64,000 nt of DNA from NCBI RefSeq assembly GCF_001613305.1, contig NZ_BDCC01000012.1:1-64000 (forward strand), given 5' to 3'. Shown one piece after another: positions 11,582 to 20,121 of the stretch. This DNA comes from Nocardia vaccinii NBRC 15922. Lineage in GTDB: Bacteria; Actinomycetota; Actinomycetes; Mycobacteriales; Mycobacteriaceae. Below the pieces are notes generated by a model, which was given only the letters and a program-made list of their open reading frames with translations, did no database searches and was not told the origin of the DNA. The first letter of the stretch is position 1; every line of letters starts with the position of its first letter. The position numbers were made by a program, and so were the translations under genes.

Positions 11582-11611
11582 TTGACACTTTTACTCTGGA
11601 CTGTCTAGTTT
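11582..11611 (+). promoter_or_regulatory. Sigma70-type promoter for the oxidase gene
   Basis: A TTGACA -35 box at 11582-11587 and a TAGTTT -10-like box at 11606-11611 are 18 bp apart; TCTAGT at 11604-11609 with 16 bp is an alternative. The site is in the intergenic region after the second tetR gene and about 110 bp before the cholesterol-oxidase-like start. GACA and TGTC halves flank the spacer and might form an operator for the neighbouring TetR. Confidence 0.45.
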
Positions 11612-11617
11612 TAGCGA

Positions 11618-11639
11618 GCCCGAACACGCCGATTCGGGC
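11618..11639 (+). other. Leader hairpin before the oxidase gene
   Basis: GCCCGAA (11618-11624) and TTCGGGC (11633-11639) form a perfect 7-bp stem with an 8-base loop in the presumed 5' leader, directly after the candidate promoter. It may stabilise the mRNA or attenuate it; nothing in the sequence decides between these. Confidence 0.35.
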
Positions 11640-11723
11640 AAACTTCCGCAGTGTGGCGGACGGTCGGGATGTTCGGCCTCACGCGACGTGCGGAGATGTC
11701 CGTCGGCGTTCTGGAGGTCATCC

Positions 11724-13310
11724 ATGCCCGCACTCTCGCGTCGTTCCTTCCTGGGCGCGACCGCCGCCACCGGGATCGCGCTGGCGAGCCCGGGAATCGC
11801 ACGCGCCCAACGGAATCCGGCCGCACGCGTGCGGGTCACCCGCGAGGAACATCGCGTCATCGTGATCGGCTCGGGCTTCGGCGGTGGCGTGGCGTCACTG
11901 CGATTGGCACAGGCGGGGGTTCCGGTCCTGGTGCTCGAGCGCGGCCGGCGCTGGCAGACCGGTCCGAACTCGACCACATTCCCGCTGGCCACCAAGCCGG
12001 ACAAGCGCATCCTCTGGTACCGCTCGAACCCGAACGTCTTCGGCACGCCGTTGATCTTCGAGCCCTACACCGGTCTGGTCGAGGCGGTGGCCGGGGACAA
12101 TATGACCGCCCTGTGCGCGGCCGGTGTCGGCGGCGGATCGCTTGTCTACCAAGGGATGTCACTCCAGCCGACCGAGGCCGTGTTCAACTCCCTGTTCCCG
12201 GCGGAGATGGACTGGCAGACGATGAACCGGGTGCACTATCCGCGCGTGGCGCGCATGCTGCAACTGCAGACCGCACCCGATGCGCTGATCGACAGCCCGA
12301 ACTACCAGGCCGCCCGGATCTTCGCCGAACACGCCCGCAAGGCCGGGCTGCCGGTATCGAAGATCCCGATGCCGATCGACTGGAACTACGCGCTGGACGA
12401 GTTGCGCGGCAAGATGACCCCCTCCTACACCAATGGCGCGGGAGCGATGGGGGTCAACAACGGCGGTAAGCATTCGGTCGACGTCACCTACATCGCCGCG
12501 GGCGAGGCCACCGGCAAGGTCGAGGTCCGCACACTGCACGAGGTCACCGATATCCAACGGGCCAAGGACGGCCGCTGGAGCGTCTCGGTGAACCGGATCG
12601 ACACCTCCGGCAAGGTCCTGGAGAATCTGATCCTCATCACCCCGGCGCTGATCATGGCCGCGGGCAGCCTCAACACCACCAAGCTGCTCGTGCGCACCGC
12701 GGGCAAGGGCCACATCCCGGATATGCCCGATGGGCTGGGTGGCAACTGGGGCACCAATGCCGACCGCATCTACGTCTGGGCCCAGCCCGACGAGGCATTC
12801 GGCTACCCGCAGGGCGGCCCGGTCGTCTTCGGCAGCCTGAACTGGAGTGATCCGGCCACCGCGGCGACGATCATCCAGGCGTCCATCCCGCCGATGGGGA
12901 TGGATCTGCACAGCACGATGATGGTCGGCTACGGCGTGAGCAAGACGCGCGGCCACTTCGACTACACCTCGGCCGACGACAACGCCGTGCTGCGCTGGCC
13001 GCTGGAGGGCGATACGGCCATCCAGAACGGCCGGATCGGGCCGCTGGCGCACAAGATCGCCGGGCCGAACGCCGTCCTGACCGATACCAACCTCGAGTTC
13101 CCCTCGACCTGGCATCCGCTCGGCGGGGCGAGTATGGGCGCGGTGTGCGACGTCGACGGCCGGGTGCACGGGCAGCGCGGACTCTATGTGCTCGACGGCG
13201 CGCTGATCCCGGGCAACTGCGGGGCGTGCAACCCCTCGATGACCATCGCGGCCGTCGCCGAACGCGCCATGGACCACCTGGTGCCGCGGGACGTGGGCAC
13301 CGTCATCTGA
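11724..13310 (+). CDS. Secreted GMC oxidoreductase, cholesterol-oxidase-like
   Basis: 528 residues, class I cholesterol-oxidase relative that would oxidise a 3-beta-hydroxysteroid with O2 through non-covalent FAD. A Tat signal leads (ALSRRSFLGATAATG, cleavage probably after GIARA). The FAD Rossmann motif is VIGSGFGGGVA, and GVGGGSLVYQGM is the second FAD contact. The active-site His (TWHPLGGASMG) and Asn (CNPSMTIAAVAER) are present. The position of the catalytic Glu of Streptomyces-type enzymes (AEIAPM) reads ASIPPM, with Ser instead of Glu, so isomerisation may be lost or another alcohol may be used. ATG 11724 has GGAGG upstream. Same direction as the lipase that follows. Confidence 0.87.
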   Translation: MPALSRRSFLGATAATGIALASPGIARAQRNPAARVRVTREEHRVIVIGSGFGGGVASLRLAQAGVPVLVLERGRRWQTGPNSTTFPLATKPDKRILWYRSNPNVFGTPLIFEPYTGLVEAVAGDNMTALCAAGVGGGSLVYQGMSLQPTEAVFNSLFPAEMDWQTMNRVHYPRVARMLQLQTAPDALIDSPNYQAARIFAEHARKAGLPVSKIPMPIDWNYALDELRGKMTPSYTNGAGAMGVNNGGKHSVDVTYIAAGEATGKVEVRTLHEVTDIQRAKDGRWSVSVNRIDTSGKVLENLILITPALIMAAGSLNTTKLLVRTAGKGHIPDMPDGLGGNWGTNADRIYVWAQPDEAFGYPQGGPVVFGSLNWSDPATAATIIQASIPPMGMDLHSTMMVGYGVSKTRGHFDYTSADDNAVLRWPLEGDTAIQNGRIGPLAHKIAGPNAVLTDTNLEFPSTWHPLGGASMGAVCDVDGRVHGQRGLYVLDGALIPGNCGACNPSMTIAAVAERAMDHLVPRDVGTVI

Positions 13311-13375
13311 GTCCGCCGCGACCAGCCGAATCCACGCTCGCCCGGCTTGGGGCATCAACAGAGGGGAAATATCCA

Positions 13376-14689
13376 GTGCGACAACTCGACTCGCGACTAC
13401 GGCGGTTCGCCGCGTGCACCGTCGCCGCCGTGGCCGTGGCGGCCGGATCCTACGCCGGAACCTGCGGGTCCGCCGCTGCCGCACCGTCCGGCGCCTTCTA
13501 CACCCCGCCTGCCCAGCTGCCCGCCCAGGCGGGAGCGATCGTCAAATCCGAGCCGATGCCGGTCTTCGCGACGCTGCCGGGTGGCGGCGGGCAGTGGCCG
13601 GTGGCCGCACAGCGCGTGATGTACACCTCACGCACCCAGGACGGGACGCCCGCCGCGGTCAGCGGCACCTACATCGAGCCGACGCGGCCGTGGCAGCGGT
13701 CCGGCCCGCGGCCGACGGTGGTGATCGCGCCGGGCACGGTCGGTCAGGGCACCCAGTGCGCGCCCTCGATCGCGTTCTCCACCGGATTCGTCGTCAGCAC
13801 CGACCCGCTGTCGATGTCGCCCAATCAGGAGGCGATCGCCGCGGCGGCGTGGAGTTCGATGGGTGCGCGCGTTCTGGTCACCGATTACATCGGCCTCGGC
13901 ACACCTGGCATCCACACCTATGTGAATCGGGTCGAAGAGGCGCACGCGGTCCTGGACGGCGCGCGGGCCGCGGACCGTCTCGGCGGCGTTCCGGAGAGCA
14001 CTCCCCTGGTCTTCTGGGGTTACTCCCAGGGCGGCGGGGCGACCGCGGCGGCCGCGGAGTTGCAGCCGAGCTACGCGCCCGAGCTGAATCTGAAGGGCAC
14101 CTGGGCGGGCGCGCCGCCCGCGGATCTGGCCAAGGTGCTCGGCCAGGTCGACGGGACGCTGATCAGCGGGGTGATCGGCTTCGCGATCAACGGATTCGTC
14201 GCGCGGTACCCGCAGCTGCGCAGCGCGCTGGAAACCACGGCCACCCCGCAGGGACGCGCGGTGCTCGACACCCTGGCCACCGAATGCATCGGCGACGTCA
14301 TCGTGCGGCAGCCGTTCATGCACACCAGTGCGCTCACCGTCGACCACCGCTCGATGCTGGACAACCTCAACGCCATCCCCGCGGCCGTGCGGGTCCTGGA
14401 CGACCAGCGCATCGGCACCCTGCGCCCCAGCTCCCCGGTGCTGATCACCAGCGGCCGCAACGACGACACCGTGCCCTACGGCCAGGCCCGCCGGCTCGCC
14501 GCGGACTGGTGCGCGAAGGGGGCCACGGTCACCTTCCGCACCAACGACCTGCCGCCCGTCCTCCCCGGCGCGGTCCTGCCCAACCACTTCGGCCCCGAAC
14601 TGATCGACGGCTACGGCACCAACAACGCCATCGGCTACCTGGTCGACCGCTTGGCCGGAAAACCGGTCTCCGGCTGCGCATTCGACTAA
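13376..14689 (+). CDS. Secreted LIP-family lipase
   Basis: 437 residues, alpha/beta-hydrolase of the actinobacterial and fungal secretory lipase family. A signal peptide covers about residues 1-36 (Arg-Arg, then an Ala/Val-rich core, ending near AAAAPSG). The nucleophile elbow is GYSQGG, a likely acidic residue is in SGRNDDTVPY, and the His is in VLPNHFG near the end. It would hydrolyse triacylglycerols or other lipid esters outside the cell. The GTG at 13376 follows GAGGGG at good spacing and lies 65 bp after the oxidase stop, so both may be co-transcribed for extracellular lipid or sterol use. Confidence 0.88.
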   Translation: MRQLDSRLRRFAACTVAAVAVAAGSYAGTCGSAAAAPSGAFYTPPAQLPAQAGAIVKSEPMPVFATLPGGGGQWPVAAQRVMYTSRTQDGTPAAVSGTYIEPTRPWQRSGPRPTVVIAPGTVGQGTQCAPSIAFSTGFVVSTDPLSMSPNQEAIAAAAWSSMGARVLVTDYIGLGTPGIHTYVNRVEEAHAVLDGARAADRLGGVPESTPLVFWGYSQGGGATAAAAELQPSYAPELNLKGTWAGAPPADLAKVLGQVDGTLISGVIGFAINGFVARYPQLRSALETTATPQGRAVLDTLATECIGDVIVRQPFMHTSALTVDHRSMLDNLNAIPAAVRVLDDQRIGTLRPSSPVLITSGRNDDTVPYGQARRLAADWCAKGATVTFRTNDLPPVLPGAVLPNHFGPELIDGYGTNNAIGYLVDRLAGKPVSGCAFD

Positions 14690-15074
14690 CCGGCTCGCCG
14701 AACCTCTTTCAGGCCATAGGTATTCGTCACGCCGTGACCAATACCTCTGGCCTCCAAGCATTTCCGGCATAGCGGGCAACCTCGTGGGCAAGAGCCCCTC
14801 CGGTCGCTCACGAGTGCTGCCGGTTCTGCCGAACCGCGATACCTCCTCGTCGACACGTCGCACCGCACGACTGCCCGGCCTCGACAGCGGCATACCCCTC
14901 ACAGATCGCAACATTGGAGCAATCCTTCGTCGCCATCCGAGGGATGATGCCCCTCAGGTGTCGGCCGACCACCCCAGCGGCATCTGCGTACCTGTTCCGC
15001 AGCGATGTCGCGGGGGTATGCTCAGTGAGTCGGCGTTCCGCGATCGATGAGTATCCGAGGAATCGAGATATCTC
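14690..15074. other. Intergenic region with a long hairpin and hydrogenase promoter region
   Basis: No convincing gene is present: the open frames on both strands have no family signature. It begins with a long inverted repeat (14711-14753). The 3' part should carry the promoter for hypA. A TATGCT box at 15017-15022 is the best -10 candidate, but no clear -35 accompanies it. A perfect 10-bp palindrome GAGATATCTC (15065-15074) abuts the hypA start codon. Confidence 0.5.
14711..14753. terminator. Long imperfect hairpin after the lipase gene
   Basis: Arms of 20 bp (AGGCCATAGGTATTCGTCAC at 14711-14730 and its partner at 14734-14753) pair at 18 of 20 positions around a 3-base loop, starting 21 bp after the lipase stop. 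No T-run follows, so it is not a canonical intrinsic terminator. It may still end or stabilise the lipase transcript and insulate the hydrogenase locus. Confidence 0.5.
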
Positions 15075-15449
15075 ATGCATGAGCTGGCAATTGCACAGGG
15101 AATCATCAGCGGGGCATGTGAGCATGCGGCGGGTCGGCGAATATATCGCGTGACCGTCGCGGTCGGAGCGCTGTGCGCGGTGGTGCCGGACGCCCTGCAG
15201 TTCTGTTTCGAACTGGCGGCCGAGGGCAGCCTCGCCGAGGGCGCCGAGCTGATCATCGAGGAGGTTCCCGCCCGGGGACACTGTCATCGTTGCGGGCGCG
15301 AGTTCACCCTGTACGAGCCGATTCCCCTGTGCGACTGCGGAAGTGCGGACGTCGATATCAGCGCGGGCCGAGACCTGCGAATTCGTTCGATGGAGGTGAG
15401 CGATCCATGTGCGCTACCTGCGGATGCGGCCGCGACAGCACAGCGGTGA
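15075..15449 (+). CDS. hypA: Hydrogenase nickel-insertion protein HypA
   Basis: 124 residues. Begins MHELAIAQGI, with the Met-His-Glu nickel site. The zinc domain uses two Cys pairs, CHRCG and CDCG. HypA docks with HypB and delivers nickel to the immature large subunit in the cytoplasm. It is first in the hydrogenase locus. Its 3' end overlaps hypB by 43 bp in another frame, an unusually long overlap for such pairs. A palindrome (GAGATATCTC) touches the ATG, and the nearest GAGG is about 15 bases upstream, so initiation may be weak or regulated. Confidence 0.95.
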   Translation: MHELAIAQGIISGACEHAAGRRIYRVTVAVGALCAVVPDALQFCFELAAEGSLAEGAELIIEEVPARGHCHRCGREFTLYEPIPLCDCGSADVDISAGRDLRIRSMEVSDPCALPADAAATAQR

Positions 15450-16204
15450 TCACCGAACCACACGACCACGAGCACGAGCACGAGCATCCGCACCCCCATG
15501 ATCACGGTCATCCGGCCACCGAGACGGTGATCCTGGAACAGCGGGTGCTCGCCAAGAACGACGAACTGGCACAGCGCAATCGGCAGTGGTTCGCCGACCG
15601 CGGAATCCTGGCGCTGAACCTGACCAGCTCGCCCGGCGCGGGCAAGACCACGCTGCTCGAGCGAACCATCCGCGAATGCCCGAACCTCCCGATCGGGGTC
15701 ATCGAGGGCGATCAGGAGACCGCGCTCGACTCCCAGCGCATCGCGTCCACGGGCTGCCGGGTCGTGCAGATCAACACCGGCGCGGGCTGTCATCTGGACG
15801 CGGCGATGACTCGGAGGGCACTGGACGCGCTGAACCCGCCGGACCGCGGCGTCGTCTTCATCGAGAACGTCGGAAATCTGGTGTGCCCGGCGCTGTTCGA
15901 CCTCGGCGAGCAGGCCAAGGTCGTGATCGTCTCGGTCACCGAGGGGACGGACAAACCGCTGAAGTATCCGCACATGTTCGCCGCGGCCGGGCTGGTGCTG
16001 ATCAACAAGATCGACCTGCTGCCCTACGTCGATTTCGATCTCGACGAGTGCGCACACTACGCCCGCGCGACGAATCCGAGCGTCGAAGTGCTGGCGCTGT
16101 CGGCGACGACGGGCGAAGGACTCGGCGAATGGTACGACCGGCTGAACGACAGGCGTCGTTTCATCCCCGAGCGGCCCATTGAGGTTACTTTCCAGCAAGC
16201 TTAA
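15407..16204 (+). CDS. hypB: Hydrogenase maturation GTPase HypB
   Basis: 265 residues. The N-terminus MCATCGCG is the high-affinity nickel site known from E. coli HypB, followed by a histidine-rich stretch (about 20-38) for nickel storage. The G domain has Walker A SSPGAGKTTLLE, the metal switch EGDQETALDS and GAGCHLDA, ENVGNLVCP, and the base-specificity NKIDLL. It binds and hydrolyses GTP to hand nickel on with HypA. The ATG at 15407 is inside hypA; upstream in-frame codons would remove the MC start that the nickel site needs. Confidence 0.96.
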   Translation: MCATCGCGRDSTAVITEPHDHEHEHEHPHPHDHGHPATETVILEQRVLAKNDELAQRNRQWFADRGILALNLTSSPGAGKTTLLERTIRECPNLPIGVIEGDQETALDSQRIASTGCRVVQINTGAGCHLDAAMTRRALDALNPPDRGVVFIENVGNLVCPALFDLGEQAKVVIVSVTEGTDKPLKYPHMFAAAGLVLINKIDLLPYVDFDLDECAHYARATNPSVEVLALSATTGEGLGEWYDRLNDRRRFIPERPIEVTFQQA

Positions 16205-16218
16205 AATGATGTGGCAGA

Positions 16219-16234
16219 TGTGACCTGAATCACA
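16219..16234. promoter_or_regulatory. CRP-type palindrome upstream of the hydrogenase genes
   Basis: TGTGACCTGAATCACA is a perfect match to TGTGA-N6-TCACA, the site of cAMP-receptor proteins including those of mycobacteria and relatives. It lies 15 bp after hypB and 74 bp before the small-subunit start. A TACAGT box at 16243-16248 could be a -10, which would put the site over the -35 region. Whether it activates or represses is not clear from spacing alone. Confidence 0.65.
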
Positions 16235-16307
16235 GGTTGGTATACAGTAGATCGAGACGCTTCGAGCCGGACCGGCCAGCCCCCGCCGGCTCGGGAAGGT
16301 GGCGCTG

Positions 16308-17366
16308 ATGCCCACACAGGAAGCAGTCGAGGCCGAGCAAACGCTGATACACGTGCTGTGGATCAACGCGGGCCTGAGTTGCGACGGCGATTCGGTGGCG
16401 TTGACTGCCGCCACCCAGCCCAGTGTCGAGGAGATCGCTCTCGGAGCGCTTCCCGGCTTGCCCAAGATCGCCGTACATTGGCCGCTCATCGATTTCGAAT
16501 GCGGCCCGACCGGCGGAGCCGACGATTTCCTCGAATGGTTCTTCAAGGCCGATCGCGGTGAACTCGAGCCGTTCGTACTCGTCGTCGAGGGATCCATTCC
16601 CAACGAACAGATTCACGGCGACGGCGGCTATTGGTGCGGCTTCGGTAACAATCCCGAGACGAATCAGCCCATGACGACCAGCGAATGGCTCGATCGCCTG
16701 ACGCCGAAAGCCACCGCCGTGGTTGCGGTCGGCACCTGCGCGACCTACGGCGGAATTCACGCGATGGCCGGTAATCCGACCGGCGCGATGGGTGTGCCGG
16801 ACTATCTCGGCTGGGACTGGAAGTCCAAGGCCGGTATTCCGATCGTCTGCGTGCCCGGCTGCCCGATCCAGCCGGACAATCTGTCCGAGACGCTGACCTA
16901 TCTGCTCTATATGGCCACCGGGCAAGCCCCGATGATTCCGCTCGACGAAGCCCTGCGACCCAAATGGCTGTTCGGCGCGACGGTCCACGAGGGCTGCGAC
17001 CGCGCGGGGTACTACGAGGAGGGCGATTTCGCCGGCGAATACGGCTCGCCGAAATGCATCGTGAAGCTGGGATGCTGGGGGCCGGTCGTGAAATGCAATG
17101 TGCCCAAACGCGGTTGGCTCAACGGCGTGGGCGGGTGCCCGAATGTCGGCGGCATCTGCATCGGCTGCACGATGCCGGGCTTCCCGGACATGTTCATGCC
17201 GTTCATGGACGAACCACCCGGCGGAAAACTCTCGTCCACGGCATCGGAGCTGTACGGATCGGTGATCCGCAGCCTGCGGCACATCACCGGTCGCACGGTC
17301 GACAGGGAGCCGCACTGGCGGCACCGGGGGGAGAAATTGGATACAGGGGCCACTCGCACCTGGTAG
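16308..17366 (+). CDS. hhyS: [NiFe]-hydrogenase small subunit, group 1h type
   Basis: 352 residues, the iron-sulfur electron-transfer subunit. The proximal-cluster entry reads LSCDGD, so the usual CxxC has become C25-x2-D28. A 3Cys-1Asp proximal cluster is known from the group 1h actinobacterial-type enzyme of Cupriavidus. Other ligands visible are VGTCATYGG, CVPGCPIQPD, HEGCDRAGYY and a Cys-rich end (CIVKLGCWGP to ICIGCTMPG). There is no twin-arginine signal, so it stays cytoplasmic. The ATG at 16308 follows GGAAGGTGG. This class oxidises atmospheric H2 in starving actinobacteria; activity here is inferred. Confidence 0.93.
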   Translation: MPTQEAVEAEQTLIHVLWINAGLSCDGDSVALTAATQPSVEEIALGALPGLPKIAVHWPLIDFECGPTGGADDFLEWFFKADRGELEPFVLVVEGSIPNEQIHGDGGYWCGFGNNPETNQPMTTSEWLDRLTPKATAVVAVGTCATYGGIHAMAGNPTGAMGVPDYLGWDWKSKAGIPIVCVPGCPIQPDNLSETLTYLLYMATGQAPMIPLDEALRPKWLFGATVHEGCDRAGYYEEGDFAGEYGSPKCIVKLGCWGPVVKCNVPKRGWLNGVGGCPNVGGICIGCTMPGFPDMFMPFMDEPPGGKLSSTASELYGSVIRSLRHITGRTVDREPHWRHRGEKLDTGATRTW

Positions 17367-17378
17367 GAGGATCTCCCG

Positions 17379-19175
17379 ATGACCCAGATCATCCCGGAGG
17401 CTTCACACAAGAAGATCGAGCCGGATTCGCTCGTCGAAATGGCGTGGGACCCGATCACCCGCATCGTGGGCAGCCTCGGCATCTATACGAAGATCGATTT
17501 CGAGAACCGGGAAGTGGTCGAATGTCACAGCACCTCGTCCATCTTCCGCGGCTACTCGATATTCATGCGCGGCAAGGATCCGCGCGACGCGCATTTCATC
17601 ACCAGCCGCATCTGCGGCATCTGCGGTGACAACCACGCGACCTGTTCCTGCTACTGCCAGAACATGGCCTACGGGGTGAAACCGCCGCATCTGGGTGAAT
17701 GGATCGTCAATCTCGGCGAGGCCGCGGAATACATGTTCGACCACAACATCTTCCAGGAGAATCTGGTCGGCGTGGACTTCTGCGAGAAAATGGTCGCCGA
17801 GACCAATCCCAGCGTCCTGGACACCGCCCGCAGGACCGAGGCGCCGCACGCGGCGATGCACGGCTACCGCACCATCGGCGAGATCATGGAGGCGCTCAAT
17901 CCGTTCACCGGTGAGTTCTACCGGGAGGCGCTACAGGTCAGCCGCTATACGCGAGAGATGTTCTGCCTCATGGAAGGTCGGCACGTACATCCCTCCACGC
18001 TGTATCCCGGCGGCGTCGGAACGGTGGCAACCATCCAGCTGATGACCGATTACATGTCGCGGCTGATGCGGTACGTGGAATTCATGAAGAAGGTCGTGCC
18101 GATGCACGACGATCTGTTCGACTTCTTCTACACCGCCATACCCGGCTACGAGAAGGTCGGGCTGCGGCGCACGCTGCTGGGCTGCTGGGGTTCGTTCCAG
18201 GATCCGGAGGTCTGCAACTTCACCTACCGGGACATGGAGAACTGGGGTCGGAAGATGTTCGTGACCCCGGGCGTGGTCGTGGACGGCAAACTGGTCACCA
18301 CCTCGCTCGTCGACATCAACCTCGGCATCCGAATCCTTTTGGGCAGTTCGTATTACGACGACTGGACCGACCAGGAGATGTTCGTGAAGACCGATCCGCT
18401 GGGCAATCCGGTGGACCGGCGGCACCCCTGGAACCAACACACCAACCCCAAACCGCAGAAGCGTGATCTGGACGAGAAGTACAGCTGGGTGATGTCACCG
18501 CGCTGGTTCGACGGCACCGATCACCTCGCCCTGGACACCGGCGGCGGCCCGCTGGCCCGGCTGTGGTCGACCGCGCTGGCCGGACTGGTCGACATCGGCT
18601 ATGTGCGTTCGACCGGACACAGCGTGCAGATCAATCTGCCCAAGACCGCGCTGAAGGGGCCGGTGGAGTTCGAGTGGAAGATCCCGGCGTACGGGAGCAA
18701 CACCATCGAACGCGACCGCGCCCGCACCTACTTCCAGGCCTATGCGGCCGCCTGCGCACTGCACTTCGCCGAGCAGGCGCTCGCCGAGATCCGCGCCGGC
18801 CACACCAAGACCTGGGAGAAGTTCGAGGTGCCCGACGAAAGCATCGGCTGCGGATTCACCGAGGCCGTGCGCGGCGTGCTCTCGCACCACATGGTGATCC
18901 GCGACGGCAAGATCGCCAACTACCACCCGTATCCGCCGACGCCGTGGAATGCGAACCCGCGCGACAGTTTCGGCACCCCGGGCCCCTACGAGGACGCGGT
19001 GCAGGGCCAGCCGATCTTCGAGGAGAACGATCGGGAGCATTTCAAGGGCATCGACATCATGCGCACGGTGCGCAGCTTCGATCCCTGCCTGCCCTGCGGC
19101 GTGCACATGTATCTGGGCAAGGGCAAATCGCTGGATGCCCTGCACTCCCCGACCCAGACGCTGACCGGCGAATAA
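17379..19175 (+). CDS. hhyL: [NiFe]-hydrogenase large subunit, group 1h type
   Basis: 598 residues, carries the NiFe(CN)2CO active site. The N-terminal ligand motif is RICGICGDNHATCS and the C-terminal motif is FDPCLPCGVH. After the His, 22 more residues remain, the expected peptide removed by the maturation protease once nickel is in place. A strong ribosome site (GGAGGAT) precedes the ATG by 7 bases, 12 bp after the small-subunit stop. Partner of the small subunit in a cytoplasmic or membrane-associated H2-oxidising complex. No cytochrome b subunit is encoded nearby. Confidence 0.95.
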   Translation: MTQIIPEASHKKIEPDSLVEMAWDPITRIVGSLGIYTKIDFENREVVECHSTSSIFRGYSIFMRGKDPRDAHFITSRICGICGDNHATCSCYCQNMAYGVKPPHLGEWIVNLGEAAEYMFDHNIFQENLVGVDFCEKMVAETNPSVLDTARRTEAPHAAMHGYRTIGEIMEALNPFTGEFYREALQVSRYTREMFCLMEGRHVHPSTLYPGGVGTVATIQLMTDYMSRLMRYVEFMKKVVPMHDDLFDFFYTAIPGYEKVGLRRTLLGCWGSFQDPEVCNFTYRDMENWGRKMFVTPGVVVDGKLVTTSLVDINLGIRILLGSSYYDDWTDQEMFVKTDPLGNPVDRRHPWNQHTNPKPQKRDLDEKYSWVMSPRWFDGTDHLALDTGGGPLARLWSTALAGLVDIGYVRSTGHSVQINLPKTALKGPVEFEWKIPAYGSNTIERDRARTYFQAYAAACALHFAEQALAEIRAGHTKTWEKFEVPDESIGCGFTEAVRGVLSHHMVIRDGKIANYHPYPPTPWNANPRDSFGTPGPYEDAVQGQPIFEENDREHFKGIDIMRTVRSFDPCLPCGVHMYLGKGKSLDALHSPTQTLTGE

Positions 19176-19218
19176 CGCCCGGCCCGGTCGCACCGGCCGG
19201 GCCACGGTGGAGGAGGCG

Positions 19219-20121
19219 ATGCTCACGCGCTCCGAAGACAACGATCCCGACGCAGCGGTCGATGACGACCGGTGGCGCGGTGTGGGCGATCGGATCGAGA
19301 GCCTGCTCGATGCCGCGTCGGCGCACGGCACGGTGGCCCGGGAACGAGCCGAGGCGCTCGTCGGCGAGGTCGTGGATCTGTACGGCGCCGGGCTGCGGCG
19401 CATCGTCGAGAGCCTCGACGACGTCGCGGTGCGGCGCCTGATCCAGGACGATCTCGTGGCCAGTCTGCTGTTGGTCCACGGTCTGCATCCGCACGACGTG
19501 CGGACCCGGGTCGCCGCCGGGCTCGACAGTGTGCGCCCGTACCTGGGTTCGCACGGTGGCGATGTGCGCCTGCTCGACATCACCGGGGAGGGCGTGGTCC
19601 GGCTCGAACTGACCGGCAGCTGCCGCAGTTGCCCGTCCTCGGCGGTGACATTGGAGCTGGCGGTGGAGGATGCGGTGCGCGCGGCCGCGCCGGAGATCAC
19701 CGCGATCGAGGTAGCCGCGGCCGAACCGTCCGGCGAGGCCGCGGTGATCGCACCGGACACGCTGTTCTCTCGTGTGCGATCCGGCGGAAACTGGCTTGCC
19801 GCACCGGAATTGGCCGATCTGGCAGCCGGCGAGGTGGGCGGGTTCGAACTGGGCGGTACCGCGCTGCTGGCCTGCCGCGTCGGCGAGGAGGTCTACGTCT
19901 ACCGCGACTTGTGCGCGGTGTGCGGGCGGTCCCTGGCGGGCGCGGCGCTGCACCGCGGACTCGGGTCCGGTGATCCGGTGTTGCGCTGTCCGAGTTGCCG
20001 TGCCCACTTCGACGTGGTGCACGCCGGGGACCGGCTCGACGGCGACGGCCATCTGGAACCGTTCCCGGTGCTGGTGCGCTCGGGCGAACTGTCGGTCGCG
20101 GTGCCCGCGGGGGTGACCTGA
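19219..20121 (+). CDS. NifU-domain/Rieske-like fusion protein
   Basis: 300 residues. Residues about 30-90 are helical. The NifU C-terminal-type domain is near 100-170, with GSHGGDVRLLDI and the cluster-binding CRSCPSS. The C-terminal domain (about 200-295) resembles a Rieske fold, but its metal site is CAVCGRS and RCPSCRAHFD. Cys stands where Rieske proteins have His, so rubredoxin-like or zinc binding is possible. Position directly after the large subunit suggests a cluster carrier or electron acceptor for the hydrogenase; inferred. The ATG at 19219 has GGAGGAGG upstream. Its stop overlaps the next ATG (TGATG). Confidence 0.85.
   Translation: MLTRSEDNDPDAAVDDDRWRGVGDRIESLLDAASAHGTVARERAEALVGEVVDLYGAGLRRIVESLDDVAVRRLIQDDLVASLLLVHGLHPHDVRTRVAAGLDSVRPYLGSHGGDVRLLDITGEGVVRLELTGSCRSCPSSAVTLELAVEDAVRAAAPEITAIEVAAAEPSGEAAVIAPDTLFSRVRSGGNWLAAPELADLAAGEVGGFELGGTALLACRVGEEVYVYRDLCAVCGRSLAGAALHRGLGSGDPVLRCPSCRAHFDVVHAGDRLDGDGHLEPFPVLVRSGELSVAVPAGVT

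Noticed and set aside
14808..15287. A 159-codon minus-strand frame before and over hypA.
   Set aside because: It overlaps the secure hypA gene in antisense, has no family signature and no upstream ribosome site.
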